Below, piece after piece: positions 1-8,409 of a stretch of 64,000 nucleotides of DNA (within the stretch, counting starts at the first letter, position 1; each line of letters opens with the position of its first letter). The position numbers were made by a program, and so were the translations under genes. The notes under the pieces are model-generated. The model was given only the letters and a program-made list of their open reading frames with translations. It was not told the origin of the DNA and searched no databases. The DNA is from Tilletia caries. Lineage: Eukaryota > Basidiomycota > Exobasidiomycetes > Tilletiales > Tilletiaceae. Where the stretch lies: positions 1-64,000 of the forward strand of contig JALUTQ010000007.1 of NCBI GenBank assembly GCA_032718865.1. The letters are read 5' to 3'.

Positions 1-2492
1 TCGACCAGCTGGTCATTGAGGGCAATACTCAGGCCCTCCTCCTAAACCTTCGTAGTGCACTGGAAGCCAAAGCTGAGGCTCTGAAGGATCATGTTGGATC
101 AGACATTCCCCTCGTCAGAGGTAAAGTGGAGGTCCTCATGACAACCTTTGCTAAAGATCTCGATAAACTTTACCTTCAAGCGGCTAACAAGTCACTTAAG
201 GAAAAAAAGAATTTAAAGAATCTAAGCAACAGAAAGCCTATGAAGCTCAGCTTGCACTCCAAGAAAAAAAAGGTAAATCGCTGCAACAAGCAGTTGGTGA
301 ACTGGTCAAGGAGTCGCTCGCTAAAGGCACTTCGAAAAGCAAAGCACCGGCCCAGCCATTCAAAGGCAAGGGAAAAGGTAAAGCAAAATCGAGTGTCCAC
401 AAAGGGAAGAAGCCAGACAACAAAAAAAAGCTAAAGGTTCAAAAGACCAAGGCTAAGTCTAAGGCCCCCCGGCAAAAAAAAGAACAAGTCCAAAGTCCCT
501 AAGGGCAACTGGTCAGTACCTTCTAACTTTGATATAGCAAAGATAAGTACTTACCCAGTGGAATTCTTTACTGCCTCCCTTTCAGAACGAACGCTGTTCC
601 TCGCAAGACATTCCTCACTGGAATATATCGACTCAAGATCCTTCAACGATCAAGTCCATAACCTTTCGAAGACACCGGTCCCACACCCTGTACAGAGAAT
701 TATCTCTTACAATATGAAATTCATTCCCACTCCTAACCCAAAGGAAGAACTTTGGAAGAATTCATATGGGGACTTCGTTCGAAGACTAAGATGGAAATGG
801 GCTTACCGTAAGAATCAATACAAGAAAGAATTTAACCCTAAATTCCATATTGTATCTAACACGGAAGCACCTAAGGGCAATGCTAAATTTGAAAAAAAGG
901 AATTAGCAAAGGCTATGCCATCTTAGAATCTTTAATGAGTAAGAAACTCACTCGGCCTAACCCACCGATACATGCCATAAAGACCCTGGACATCTTCTTA
1001 AGAGAAGAGTCCTTACTAATTCTACCTACAGATAAGAATATGGGTATGGCAATCGTACCGGTCGAGTGGTACTATAAAGAAGCCTTAAGACAACTGACCG
1101 ACAAGGCAGTTTACAAGGAAGTGGAAGAACCAGATTGGTTAGATGACAGAAGATGGATCAAGGAAACCATTTACAAACTTGGAGGGTCCTTGACCCTTCA
1201 GGAACGTAAGTGGCTACTTGTGAGATCCGATGTAGAATCATCCCTTCCTTACTTTAAGTTACTTCCTAAAGTACATAAGAGTCCTGTCCTAGGAAGACCT
1301 ATAGTGCCTAGCTTTAATACATTCTATACGAATGCATCAATCTGGGTTGCAGAAAAAAAACTTAAGGTCATAGTCAAGGACTACCCTTGGATCCTTAAGG
1401 ACACGACTACCTTCTTACAAACCCTGCCAATGAGATATACTTCCATTGGATCTCCAGACCCTGAAGAGGACATCTGGCTGATTTCAGGAGACGTTGAAGC
1501 AATGTACCCTAGCATCCCTACAGACTGGGGTCTAGAATGCATGGCAAATATACTTAAACGCTCCTCTCTGCCTATAGAGACCATAACTCTAGTACTAAAA
1601 TTACTAGAAAAGATTCTTCGTAATAACTACTTTACCTTTATGGGAAAGTACTACCTACAAGTTAAAGGCACAGCCATGGGCACCTCGTGTGCTCCCATGT
1701 ATGCCAACTTGGTTATGGCAGAAGCCGAGTATACTGGGACATCTCAGACTAACTCGGGACAGGGACAGAACATAAAGTACTATGGCAGGTATCTTGATGA
1801 CATCTTTGTGGTAGTCAGAGGCAACAAAGACTCTCCACAAAACTTCATCGATAACTTTGAAAGCGAGCATAGTAACTTTAAGTTCACCTGGAATGTTTCA
1901 AAAAAAGCTCAATGACCTTCTTAGATGTTGAAGTCGTAACTGCTAAAGTTAAAGACAACATTCAACTCCTAACAAAAAAACATATCAAAAGCCCATGAAT
2001 GCATACCAGTATATACCATGGTCCTCGTATCATCCACTACATGTTAAGAAAGCATGGATAAAAGCTGAACTGCTACGACATGTAAGGAACTGCTCAGAAT
2101 TGAACAGCTTCTTAGAGATACGGAAAAAAAAGTTCTATCTTAGACTGCGTGCACGAGGTTACCCTCACGGGTTCCTCAACAAAGTCTTCCTAACGGTCGA
2201 TTATCAGAACACTCGTGCATTCACCTTAACAGGGAAGACAGAGTGTACTCCAACTGAGAAAGACAAGGTTGAAACTCTCATCTTTAAGAGTACATATAAT
2301 CCCTTATGGGAAGGTACTAACATGAAGACAGTATGGGATGCTATTCTAACGACTTGGGAAAGTCTAGAATTTCTTCCAACTAACACTAGAGTCATACATA
2401 GCCAAAGTAAACCTCCCGCTCTAGGAGACTTATTCAACCGTAAGAACAAAGAGACCATAGAAAGGTTTAAGGATAACATTGTTAACTCTTAA
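1..2492 (+). pseudogene. Broken ORF1 and RT of PLE copy A
   Basis: The coding region continues from the window edge to the stop at 2490-2492 but is split into at least four frames: about 1-434, 558-926, 935-1915 and 1995-2492. Most breaks lie in A-runs that are longer than in copy C, for example 7 A at about 1902-1908 where copy C has 5, and a run of 7 A at about 1974-1980 where copy C has AAAGA. The part from 935 to 1915 still contains the fingers and palm motifs, including SGDVEAMYPSIP and YLDD. Either the copy is dead or the homopolymer lengths are assembly errors; the sequence alone cannot separate these. Confidence 0.8.
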
Positions 2493-2581
2493 CTTAAGAA
2501 AGTACCATATGGATACTATAAACTTAGTAGGAATGTAGTATATGAGTGCTTGAGGGTAAGTAGTTTAACAAATTCGGCGGG

Positions 2582-2653
2582 GACTATGGACCAGTGGTAG
2601 GAAGTTTGATTCCTGTATCACTCCAAGTCCCTTGTTCGAATCCGCGTATGGTC
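2582..2653 (+). other. tRNA-like module, copy A
   Basis: This is the same 72-nt module as at 7368-7439, where the full description is given. It has a 7-bp acceptor-like stem, an A-box-like TGGACCAGTGG and a B-box-like TGTTCGAATCC, and is followed by T7 tracts. Confidence 0.5.
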
Positions 2654-2788
2654 GTCAATTTTTTTCGCCGATTTTTTTCGACGATTTTTTTGGCATTATT
2701 TTTCCCGCAGTCCCCTTAGTGGGTCGGTCAGACGGGTATATCCTATTTAGGGAACGGCTTAGGCCTAGTAATGCCAAAAAAAATTGAC
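2654..2788 (+). other. U-tract/A-tract hairpin, copy A
   Basis: Same structure as at 7440-7574: GTCAA, three T7 tracts and GGCATT on the 5' side, AATGCC-A8-TTGAC on the 3' side. Confidence 0.5.
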
Positions 2789-3558
2789 ATTTTCAAAAGT
2801 AGAACACCGATGGCTAGTATAAGGTTCCAGCACCTTATACATAGAGAAGTATCGTCTCGATTAACTAGTCTAGTACAAAGACAGCTCTAAGAGCGATCAC
2901 CGGTTAGTAACTAGAAAGCCATACACAATCTGATTTGTACTTTCTGTGAATCCATTTATGACTTAGAGTTACAAATGGAGAATGAACGATGACGCCATCC
3001 TATATGGGACCATCGACATAGACAGAAAGACAAAAAGAAGAAACAAACCTCTCTGAGACCTATATCCCCACATCTCGGCTACCTGAGACTTATGACAGAT
3101 CACCGACTTAGCCCCGAAAGACCCCCCAATTTGGTTGAGGTCCCCACACCCCCCAAATTTGGCTGTGGTAATCGGCTATCCGTCGGTCTCCTGATTAAGA
3201 CCCAGCACTGCCACGTCAGTACTCGAATGAGAACCCCCCTGAAAAAGGGAGCTAGGACCCATCGGCTGACACCGAGATGAAAGGTCATACGGATCATTCT
3301 GAGAAAAAAAAGGGTACTTCGATCCAAAGGCCGAGGGCACTTAATTTGGGGCACCACCCCAAAGCCACAACGCCACATCGAAATTTGAGGGACTCCCCCA
3401 AATTAGTTACCCTTCTTTCTTCTGTTGGGACAAGTTCACTTAGTTTTTCTGGGGCGCGATGCGTCTTCGGAACATCGTAGAACCCCGTAGAAAGCGCACC
3501 TTGACAGGGATGCCCAACAGAAATCAGAGAAGTCCCCGTAGGGGATCCAAAAGGTATA

Positions 3559-3621
3559 AAGACGACGCCTGAAGAGTCCAGTTTGAGGACGAAACAGTAA
3601 GCGCACCTGTAGCCACGTCTT
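3559..3621 (+). ncRNA. Hammerhead ribozyme, copy A
   Basis: Core CTGAAGA, stem II GTCC/GGAC, GAAA, stem III ACAG/CTGT, then A17, with stem I GC/GC plus CGTCTT/AAGACG. Predicted cleavage is after A3611. It is identical to the copy C ribozyme at 8347-8409. Confidence 0.8.
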
Positions 3622-3680
3622 ACTCGCCATCCTCGACTCCTCTTCAAGTCTCCCTCAAGTTGTCACTTCACTTCTTACTT

Positions 3681-3727
3681 TAACCCTAACCCTAACCCTA
3701 ACCCTAACCCTAACCCTAACCCTAACC
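3681..3727 (+). repeat. Internal telomeric tract 1
   Basis: About 7.5 units of CCCTAA, C-rich on the + strand, between the 3' end of copy A and the 5' truncation point of copy B. The exact right border is ambiguous because copy B begins in a run of C. Such a tract between copies is expected if telomerase capped the truncated 5' end before the next insertion. Confidence 0.97.
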
Positions 3728-4129
3728 CCCAAATTTGGCTGTGGTAATCGGCTATCCGTCGGTCTCCTGATTAAGACCCAGCACTGCCACGTCAGTACTC
3801 GAATGAGAACCCCCCTGAAAAGGGAGCTAGGACCCATCGGCTGACACCGAGATGAAAGGTCATACGGATCATTCTGGAAAAAAAAGGGTACTTCGATCCA
3901 AAGGCCGAGGGCACTTAATTTGGGGCACCACCCCAAAGCCACAACGCCACATCGTAATTTGAGGGACTCCCCCAAATTTGTTACCCTTCTTTTCTTCTGT
4001 TGGGACAAGTTCACTTAGTTTTTCTGGGGCGCGATGCGTCTTCGGAACATCGTAGAACCCCGTAGAAAGCGCACCTTGACAGGGATGCCCAACAGAAATC
4101 AGAGAAGTCCCCGTAGGGGATCCAAAAGG

Positions 4130-4135
4130 TATAAA
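4130..4135 (+). promoter_or_regulatory. TATA-like box in the upstream repeat
   Basis: TATAAA in the context AAAAGGTATAAAGACG lies immediately before and partly inside stem I of the copy B hammerhead. A start about 30 bp downstream would fall inside the ribozyme and drive transcription into copy C. Inferred from position only. Confidence 0.35.
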
Positions 4136-4196
4136 GACGACGCCTGAAGAGTCCAGTTTGAGGACGAAACAGTAAGCGCACCTGTAGCCACGTCTT
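4134..4196 (+). ncRNA. Hammerhead ribozyme, copy B
   Basis: Same core and stems as the copy C ribozyme; predicted cleavage after A4186. Together with cleavage after A8399 this would release a unit-length RNA of 4213 nt spanning copy C. Confidence 0.8.
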
Positions 4197-4257
4197 ACTC
4201 GCCATCCTCGACTCCTCTTCAAGTCTCCCTCAAGTTGTCACTTCACTTCTTACTTTC

Positions 4258-4263
4258 ACCCTA
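4258..4263 (+). other. ACCCTA at the tandem junction, possible priming homology
   Basis: At the B/C junction the element reads ...TTTC-ACCCTA-CTCC. ACCCTA is exactly one permutation of the telomere C-strand repeat, so the RNA could pair here with the G-rich chromosome 3' overhang. Copy D shows the matching product: TTTC-ACCCTAACCC at 12145-12158. Confidence 0.5.
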
Positions 4264-4397
4264 CTCCACCTCGACAACACCTTTTACGATGAGTACTGTA
4301 GTTCCCCCCTTCTCCTACTCCTCTCTCCTCTCCCTTCCCCCACATCCCTCCCCCCACGCCTGGAGCGCAAGCTCTACGTGACCAATCTGGCACGGCC

Positions 4398-5249
4398 ATG
4401 GACGTCGAAGGACTCCATGGTGGCTCAGGCGGTCAGACTACCATCAAGGTATCTGACAAGCAGTATCCCTCGGGACCTGCTTCAGCTAAGCTGAGCCTGC
4501 CCGACCTTGAGAATATCACGAGAGAGCACCTCGCAAGAGCGTCCTCCGTGTATTCAAAATACTTCAAGGCCAGGGAAAACTTGGCTGCGTTGGAACGTGC
4601 AAAGGCCCTAGGCCCAGACCACTTCCCTCCTGCCATTAAAGGCACAGTGCACTCTCCTCCTCTCCAGATTAGTAAGGAAGCTTTGGAGTCAAACCCAGAT
4701 GCTTTCCAAACTCTTCAGGAAAGGATGGCTGAGAAGAAGGAAGAATGCTTGAGGTTCTACCTCAACATTCTGATCGATGCTAGGAAGACGGAAGTCGACC
4801 AGCTGGTCATTGAGGGCAATACTCAGGCCCTCCTCCTAAACCTTCGTAGTGCACTGGAAGCCAAAGCTGAGGCTCTGAAGGATCATGTTGGATCAGACAT
4901 TCCCCTCGTCAGAGGTAAAGTGGAGGTCCTCATGACAACCTTTGCTAAAGATCTCGATAAACTTTACCTTCAAGCGGCTAACAAGTCACTTAAGGAAAAA
5001 AAAGAATTTAAAGAATCTAAGCAACAGAAAGCCTATGAAGCTCAGCTTGCACTCCAAGAAAAAAAAGGTAAATCGCTGCAACAAGCAGTTGGTGAACTGG
5101 TCAAGGAGTCGCTCGCTAAAGGCACTTCGAAAAGCAAAGCACCGGCCCAGCCATTCAAAGGCAAGGGAAAAGGTAAAGCAAAATCGAGTGTCCACAAAGG
5201 GAAGAAGCCAGACAACAAAAAAGCTAAAGGTTCAAAAGACCAAGGCTAA
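4398..5249 (+). CDS. PLE ORF1, Lys-rich helical protein
   Basis: 283 codons starting at an ATG in good context (GGCCATGG). Residues 1-30 are Gly/Ser-rich. About 40-220 is a charged, helix-prone stretch (for example ITREHLARASSVYSKYF, then a long Leu/Lys/Glu run around 130-215) that may form coiled coils. From about 195 it becomes strongly basic and ends in repeated GKGKGK/KSKAP motifs, as in an RNA-binding tail. The frame stops at 5247-5249, but the neighbouring frames continue Lys-rich and then open coding sequence into the RT. The stop may therefore be an artefact of A-run length or a frameshift point (A-runs near 5217 and 5267-5274). I recognise no named domain. Its position upstream of the RT fits the ORF1 or N-terminal extension of PLEs. 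Confidence 0.75.
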   Translation: MDVEGLHGGSGGQTTIKVSDKQYPSGPASAKLSLPDLENITREHLARASSVYSKYFKARENLAALERAKALGPDHFPPAIKGTVHSPPLQISKEALESNPDAFQTLQERMAEKKEECLRFYLNILIDARKTEVDQLVIEGNTQALLLNLRSALEAKAEALKDHVGSDIPLVRGKVEVLMTTFAKDLDKLYLQAANKSLKEKKEFKESKQQKAYEAQLALQEKKGKSLQQAVGELVKESLAKGTSKSKAPAQPFKGKGKGKAKSSVHKGKKPDNKKAKGSKDQG

Positions 5250-5350
5250 GTCTAAGGCCCCCCGGCAAAAAAAAGAACAAGTCCAAAGTCCCTAAGGGCA
5301 ACTGGTCAGTACCTTCTAACTTTGATATAGCAAAGATAAGTACTTACCCA

Positions 5351-5719
5351 GTGGAATTCTTTACTGCCTCCCTTTCAGAACGAACGCTGTTCCTCGCAAG
5401 ACATTCCTCACTGGAATATATCGACTCAAGATCCTTCAACGATCAAGTCCATAACCTTTCGAAGACACCGGTCCCACACCCTGTACAGAGAATTATCTCT
5501 TACAATATGAAATTCATTCCCACTCCTAACCCAAAGGAAGAACTTTGGAAGAATTCATATGGGGACTTCGTTCGAAGACTAAGATGGAAATGGGCTTACC
5601 GTAAGAATCAATACAAGAAAGAATTTAACCCTAAATTCCATATTGTATCTAACACGGAAGCACCTAAGGGCAATGCTAAATTTGAAAAAAAGGAATTAGC
5701 AAAGGCTATGCCATCTTAG
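5351..5719 (+). CDS. PLE segment linking ORF1 to RT (N-terminal RT extension)
   Basis: This frame is open from about 5234 to the stop at 5717-5719; the listed start is simply the first GTG, so no independent start is supported. It reads from a Lys-rich stretch into VHNLSKTPVPHPVQRII, followed by FIPTPNP. NLS followed by F-P-TP is the conserved region just upstream of the PLE RT fingers. It lies in the -1 frame relative to ORF1 and is itself followed, after an A AAA AAG heptamer, by the RT in the next -1 frame. I read it as the N-terminal part of the RT polyprotein, not a separate gene. Confidence 0.7.
   Translation: MEFFTASLSERTLFLARHSSLEYIDSRSFNDQVHNLSKTPVPHPVQRIISYNMKFIPTPNPKEELWKNSYGDFVRRLRWKWAYRKNQYKKEFNPKFHIVSNTEAPKGNAKFEKKELAKAMPS
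5686..5692 (+). other. A AAA AAG slippery heptamer, candidate -1 frameshift site
   Basis: In the linking frame the codons are GAA AAA AAG, giving the heptamer in the X XXY YYZ phase. After a -1 slip the next codons read GGA ATT AGC AAA GGC TAT and stay open through the RT ORF. All three copies that include this position (A, C, D) have exactly 7 A here, although other A-runs vary. An 8-A true sequence would also restore the frame, so a base-calling error is the main alternative. Confidence 0.45.
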
Positions 5720-5727
5720 AATCTTTA

Positions 5728-7278
5728 ATGAGTAAGAAACTCACTCGGCCTAACCCACCGATACATGCCATAAAGACCCTGGACATCTTCTTAAGAGAAG
5801 AGTCCTTACTAATTCTACCTACAGATAAGAATATGGGTATGGCAATCGTACCGGTCGAGTGGTACTATAAAGAAGCCTTAAGACAACTGACCGACAAGGC
5901 AGTTTACAAGGAAGTGGAAGAACCAGATTGGTTAGATGACAGAAGATGGATCAAGGAAACCATTTACAAACTTGGAGGGTCCTTGACCCTTCAGGAACGT
6001 AAGTGGCTACTTGTGAGATCCGATGTAGAATCATCCCTTCCTTACTTTAAGTTACTTCCTAAAGTACATAAGAGTCCTGTCCTAGGAAGACCTATAGTGC
6101 CTAGCTTTAATACATTCTATACGAATGCATCAATCTGGGTTGCAGAAAAAAAACTTAAGGTCATAGTCAAGGACTACCCTTGGATCCTTAAGGACACGAC
6201 TACCTTCTTACAAACCCTGCCAATGAGATATACTTCCATTGGATCTCCAGACCCTGAAGAGGACATCTGGCTGATTTCAGGAGACGTTGAAGCAATGTAC
6301 CCTAGCATCCCTACAGACTGGGGTCTAGAATGCATGGCAAATATACTTAAACGCTCCTCTCTGCCTATAGAGACCATAACTCTAGTACTAAAATTACTAG
6401 AAAAGATTCTTCGTAATAACTACTTTACCTTTATGGGAAAGTACTACCTACAAGTTAAAGGCACAGCCATGGGCACCTCGTGTGCTCCCATGTATGCCAA
6501 CTTGGTTATGGCAGAAGCCGAGTATACTGGGACATCTCAGACTAACTCGGGACAGGGACAGAACATAAAGTACTATGGCAGGTATCTTGATGACATCTTT
6601 GTGGTAGTCAGAGGCAACAAAGACTCTCCACAAAACTTCATCGATAACTTTGAAAGCGAGCATAGTAACTTTAAGTTCACCTGGAATGTTTCAAAAAGCT
6701 CAATGACCTTCTTAGATGTTGAAGTCGTAACTGCTAAAGTTAAAGACAACATTCAACTCCTAACAAAGACATATCAAAAGCCCATGAATACATACCAGTA
6801 TATACCATGGTCCTCGTATCATCCACTACATGTTAAGAAAGCATGGATAAAAGCTGAACTGCTACGACATGTAAGGAACTGCTCAGAATTGAACAGCTTC
6901 TTAGAGATACGGAAAAAGTTCTATCTTAGACTGCGTGCACGAGGTTACCCTCACGGGTTCCTCAACAAAGTCTTCCTAACGGTCGATTATCAGAACACTC
7001 GTGCATTCACCTTAACAGGGAAGACAGAGTGTACTCCAACTGAGAAAGACAAGGTTGAAACTCTCATCTTTAAGAGTACATATAATCCCTTATGGGAAGG
7101 TACTAACATGAAGACAGTATGGGATGCTATTCTAACGACTTGGGAAAGTCTAGAATTTCTTCCAACTAACACTAGAGTCATACATAGCCAAAGTAAACCT
7201 CCCGCTCTAGGAGACTTATTCAACCGTAAGAACAAAGAGACCATAGAAAGGTTTAAGGATAACATTGTTAACTCTTAA
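5728..7278 (+). CDS. Penelope-like reverse transcriptase, endonuclease-deficient
   Basis: 516 codons from the first ATG; the frame is already open from 5693. Visible PLE RT landmarks are LPTDKNMGMAIV at residues 30-41, LPKVHKSPVLGRPIVP at 110-125, palm motif A SGDVEAMYPSIP with Asp186, GTAMGTSCAPMYANLVMA at 245-262, and motif C GRYLDD with Asp288 and Asp289. The thumb-like C-terminus ends with SKPPALGDLF and stops soon after, with no GIY-YIG endonuclease. PLE RTs are the closest known relatives of telomerase RT, and EN-deficient ones are thought to prime from exposed chromosome ends. The gene is intact in copy C and broken in A, D and E. Confidence 0.93.
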   Translation: MSKKLTRPNPPIHAIKTLDIFLREESLLILPTDKNMGMAIVPVEWYYKEALRQLTDKAVYKEVEEPDWLDDRRWIKETIYKLGGSLTLQERKWLLVRSDVESSLPYFKLLPKVHKSPVLGRPIVPSFNTFYTNASIWVAEKKLKVIVKDYPWILKDTTTFLQTLPMRYTSIGSPDPEEDIWLISGDVEAMYPSIPTDWGLECMANILKRSSLPIETITLVLKLLEKILRNNYFTFMGKYYLQVKGTAMGTSCAPMYANLVMAEAEYTGTSQTNSGQGQNIKYYGRYLDDIFVVVRGNKDSPQNFIDNFESEHSNFKFTWNVSKSSMTFLDVEVVTAKVKDNIQLLTKTYQKPMNTYQYIPWSSYHPLHVKKAWIKAELLRHVRNCSELNSFLEIRKKFYLRLRARGYPHGFLNKVFLTVDYQNTRAFTLTGKTECTPTEKDKVETLIFKSTYNPLWEGTNMKTVWDAILTTWESLEFLPTNTRVIHSQSKPPALGDLFNRKNKETIERFKDNIVNS

Positions 7279-7367
7279 CTTAAGAAAGTACCATATGGAT
7301 ACTATAAACTTAGTAGGAATGTAGTATATGAGTGCTTGAGGGTAAGTAGTTTAACAAATTCGGCGGG

Positions 7368-7439
7368 GACTATGGACCAGTGGTAGGAAGTTTGATTCCT
7401 GTATCACTCCAAGTCCCTTGTTCGAATCCGCGTATGGTC
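7368..7439 (+). other. tRNA-like module (72 nt) in the PLE 3' region, copy C
   Basis: The ends GACTATG and TATGGTC pair as a 7-bp acceptor-like stem (two G-T). TGGACCAGTGG fits the pol III A box and TGTTCGAATCC the B box with one mismatch. The T-loop TTCGAAT sits exactly 12 nt before the 3' acceptor strand, and total length is that of a tRNA without CCA. The T-stem pairs only 3 of 5, the D-stem about 2 bp, and no canonical anticodon stem forms, so this is not a credible functional tRNA. T7 tracts, which are possible pol III terminators, follow immediately. Options are a decayed tRNA gene, a SINE-like promoter, or an RNA element used by the retroelement. Confidence 0.5.
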
Positions 7440-7574
7440 GTCAATTTTTTTCGCCGATTTTTTTCGACGATTTTTTTGGCATTATTTTTCCCGCAGTCCC
7501 CTTAGTGGGTCGGTCAGACGGGTATATCCTATTTAGGGAACGGCTTAGGCCTAGTAATGCCAAAAAAAATTGAC
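7440..7574 (+). other. Three U-tracts and one A-tract between two stems (triplex-like hairpin), copy C
   Basis: 5' side: GTCAA-T7-CGCCGA-T7-CGACGA-T7-GGCATT. 3' side: AATGCC-A8-TTGAC. GTCAA pairs with TTGAC and GGCATT pairs with AATGCC, leaving A8 opposite U tracts, with spare U tracts for a third strand. The architecture resembles ENE-type RNA stability elements, in which U-rich loops hold an A tract. Alternatives are a simple perfect hairpin or a pol III terminator series. Confidence 0.5.
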
Positions 7575-8346
7575 ATTTTTCAAAAGTAGAACACCGATGG
7601 CTAGTATAAGGTTCCAGCACCTTATACATAGAGAAGTATCGTCTCGATTAACTAGTCTAGTACAAAGACAGTTCTAAGAGCGATCACCGGTTAGTAACTA
7701 GAAAGCCATACACAATCTGATTTGTACTTTCTGTGAATCCATTTATGACTTAGAGTTACAAATGGAGAATGAACGATGACGCCATCCTATATGGGACCAT
7801 CGACATAGACAGAAAGACAAAAAAAGAAGAAACAAACCTCTCTGAGACCTATATCCCCACATCTCGGCTACCTGAGACTTATGACAGATCACCGACTTAG
7901 CCCCGAAAGACCCCCCAATTTGGTTGAGGTCCCCACACCCCCCCAAATTTGGCTGTGGTAATCGGCTATCCGTCGGTCTCCTGATTAAGACCCAGCACTG
8001 CCACGTCAGTACTCGAATGAGAACCCCCTGAAAAGGGAGCTAGGACCCATCGGCTGACACTGAGATGAAAGGTCATACGGATCATTCTGAGAAAAAAAAG
8101 GGTACTTCGATCCAAAGGCCGAGGGCACTTAATTTGGGGCACCACCCCAAAGCCACAACGCCACATCGAAATTTGAGGGACTCCCCCAAATTAGTTACCC
8201 TTCTTTCTTCTGTTGGGACAAGTTCACTTAGTTTTTCTGGGGCGCGATGCGTCTTCGGAACATCGTAGAACCCCGTAGAAAGCGCACCTTGACAGGGATG
8301 CCCAACAGAAATCAGAGAAGTCCCCGTAGGGGATCCAAAAGGTATA

Positions 8347-8409
8347 AAGACGACGCCTGAAGAGTCCAGTTTGAGGACGAAACAGTAAGCGCACCTGTAG
8401 CCACGTCTT
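8347..8409 (+). ncRNA. Hammerhead ribozyme, type I, copy C
   Basis: Reading 5' to 3': stem I strand AAGACG with an unpaired AC and then GC; core CTGAAGA (consensus CUGANGA); stem II GTCC, 7-nt loop, GGAC; GAAA; stem III ACAG, 9-nt loop, CTGT; then A17; stem I return strand GC, unpaired CA, CGTCTT. All invariant core bases are present. The cleavage triplet is GUA and cleavage is predicted after A8399. A 2x2 internal loop in stem I facing a 7-nt loop II could supply the tertiary contact that active natural hammerheads need. Hammerheads are known in Penelope-like elements, including fungal ones. Confidence 0.85.

Larger units (their letters stand above)
1..3680 (+). mobile_element. Telomere-associated Penelope-like element (Coprina type), copy A, cut by the window edge
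   Basis: Nearly identical to copy C, beginning inside the first ORF at the window edge, so its true 5' end is not visible. It holds remnants of the first ORF, the RT, a 3' non-coding region of about 1.2 kb, and ends in ...CTTACTTT directly joined to (CCCTAA)n. Its RT carries the PLE hallmarks (DKNMG, LPKVHK, YLDD) and no endonuclease domain follows it. Copy A shares the variant GACACCGAG with copy B, whereas C, D and E have GACACTGAG. The orientation (3' end inward, telomere repeats at the 3' junction) is what is known for EN-deficient PLEs that insert at chromosome ends. Confidence 0.9.
3728..4257 (+). mobile_element. PLE copy B: 3'-terminal fragment in direct tandem with copy C
   Basis: About 530 bp matching only the last part of the element (compare 3154-3680 and 7940-8468). 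It starts at a 5' truncation next to telomeric tract 1 and contains one TATA-like box (4130-4135) and one hammerhead. Unlike all other copies it is followed directly by element 5' sequence, not by telomere repeats. It may therefore act as the upstream pseudo-LTR and promoter of copy C, or be the end of an upstream unit in a dimeric template. Private differences (CATCGTAATTTG; AATTTGTTACCCTTC) show it is not simply a duplicate of the copy C 3' end. Confidence 0.85.

Noticed and set aside
558..926. The 122-codon ORF as an independent gene
   Set aside because: Upstream and downstream frames continue the same protein; the start is a GTG and the sequence is the N-terminal extension of PLE RT.
3294..3647. 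Reverse-strand 117-codon ORF repeated in several PLE copies
   Set aside because: It recurs only because the copies are nearly identical; it overlaps the hammerhead and 3' non-coding region and has no codon or family support.
7368..7439. A functional tRNA gene
   Set aside because: T-stem, D-stem and anticodon stem do not pair properly; only the ends, the boxes and the length fit.
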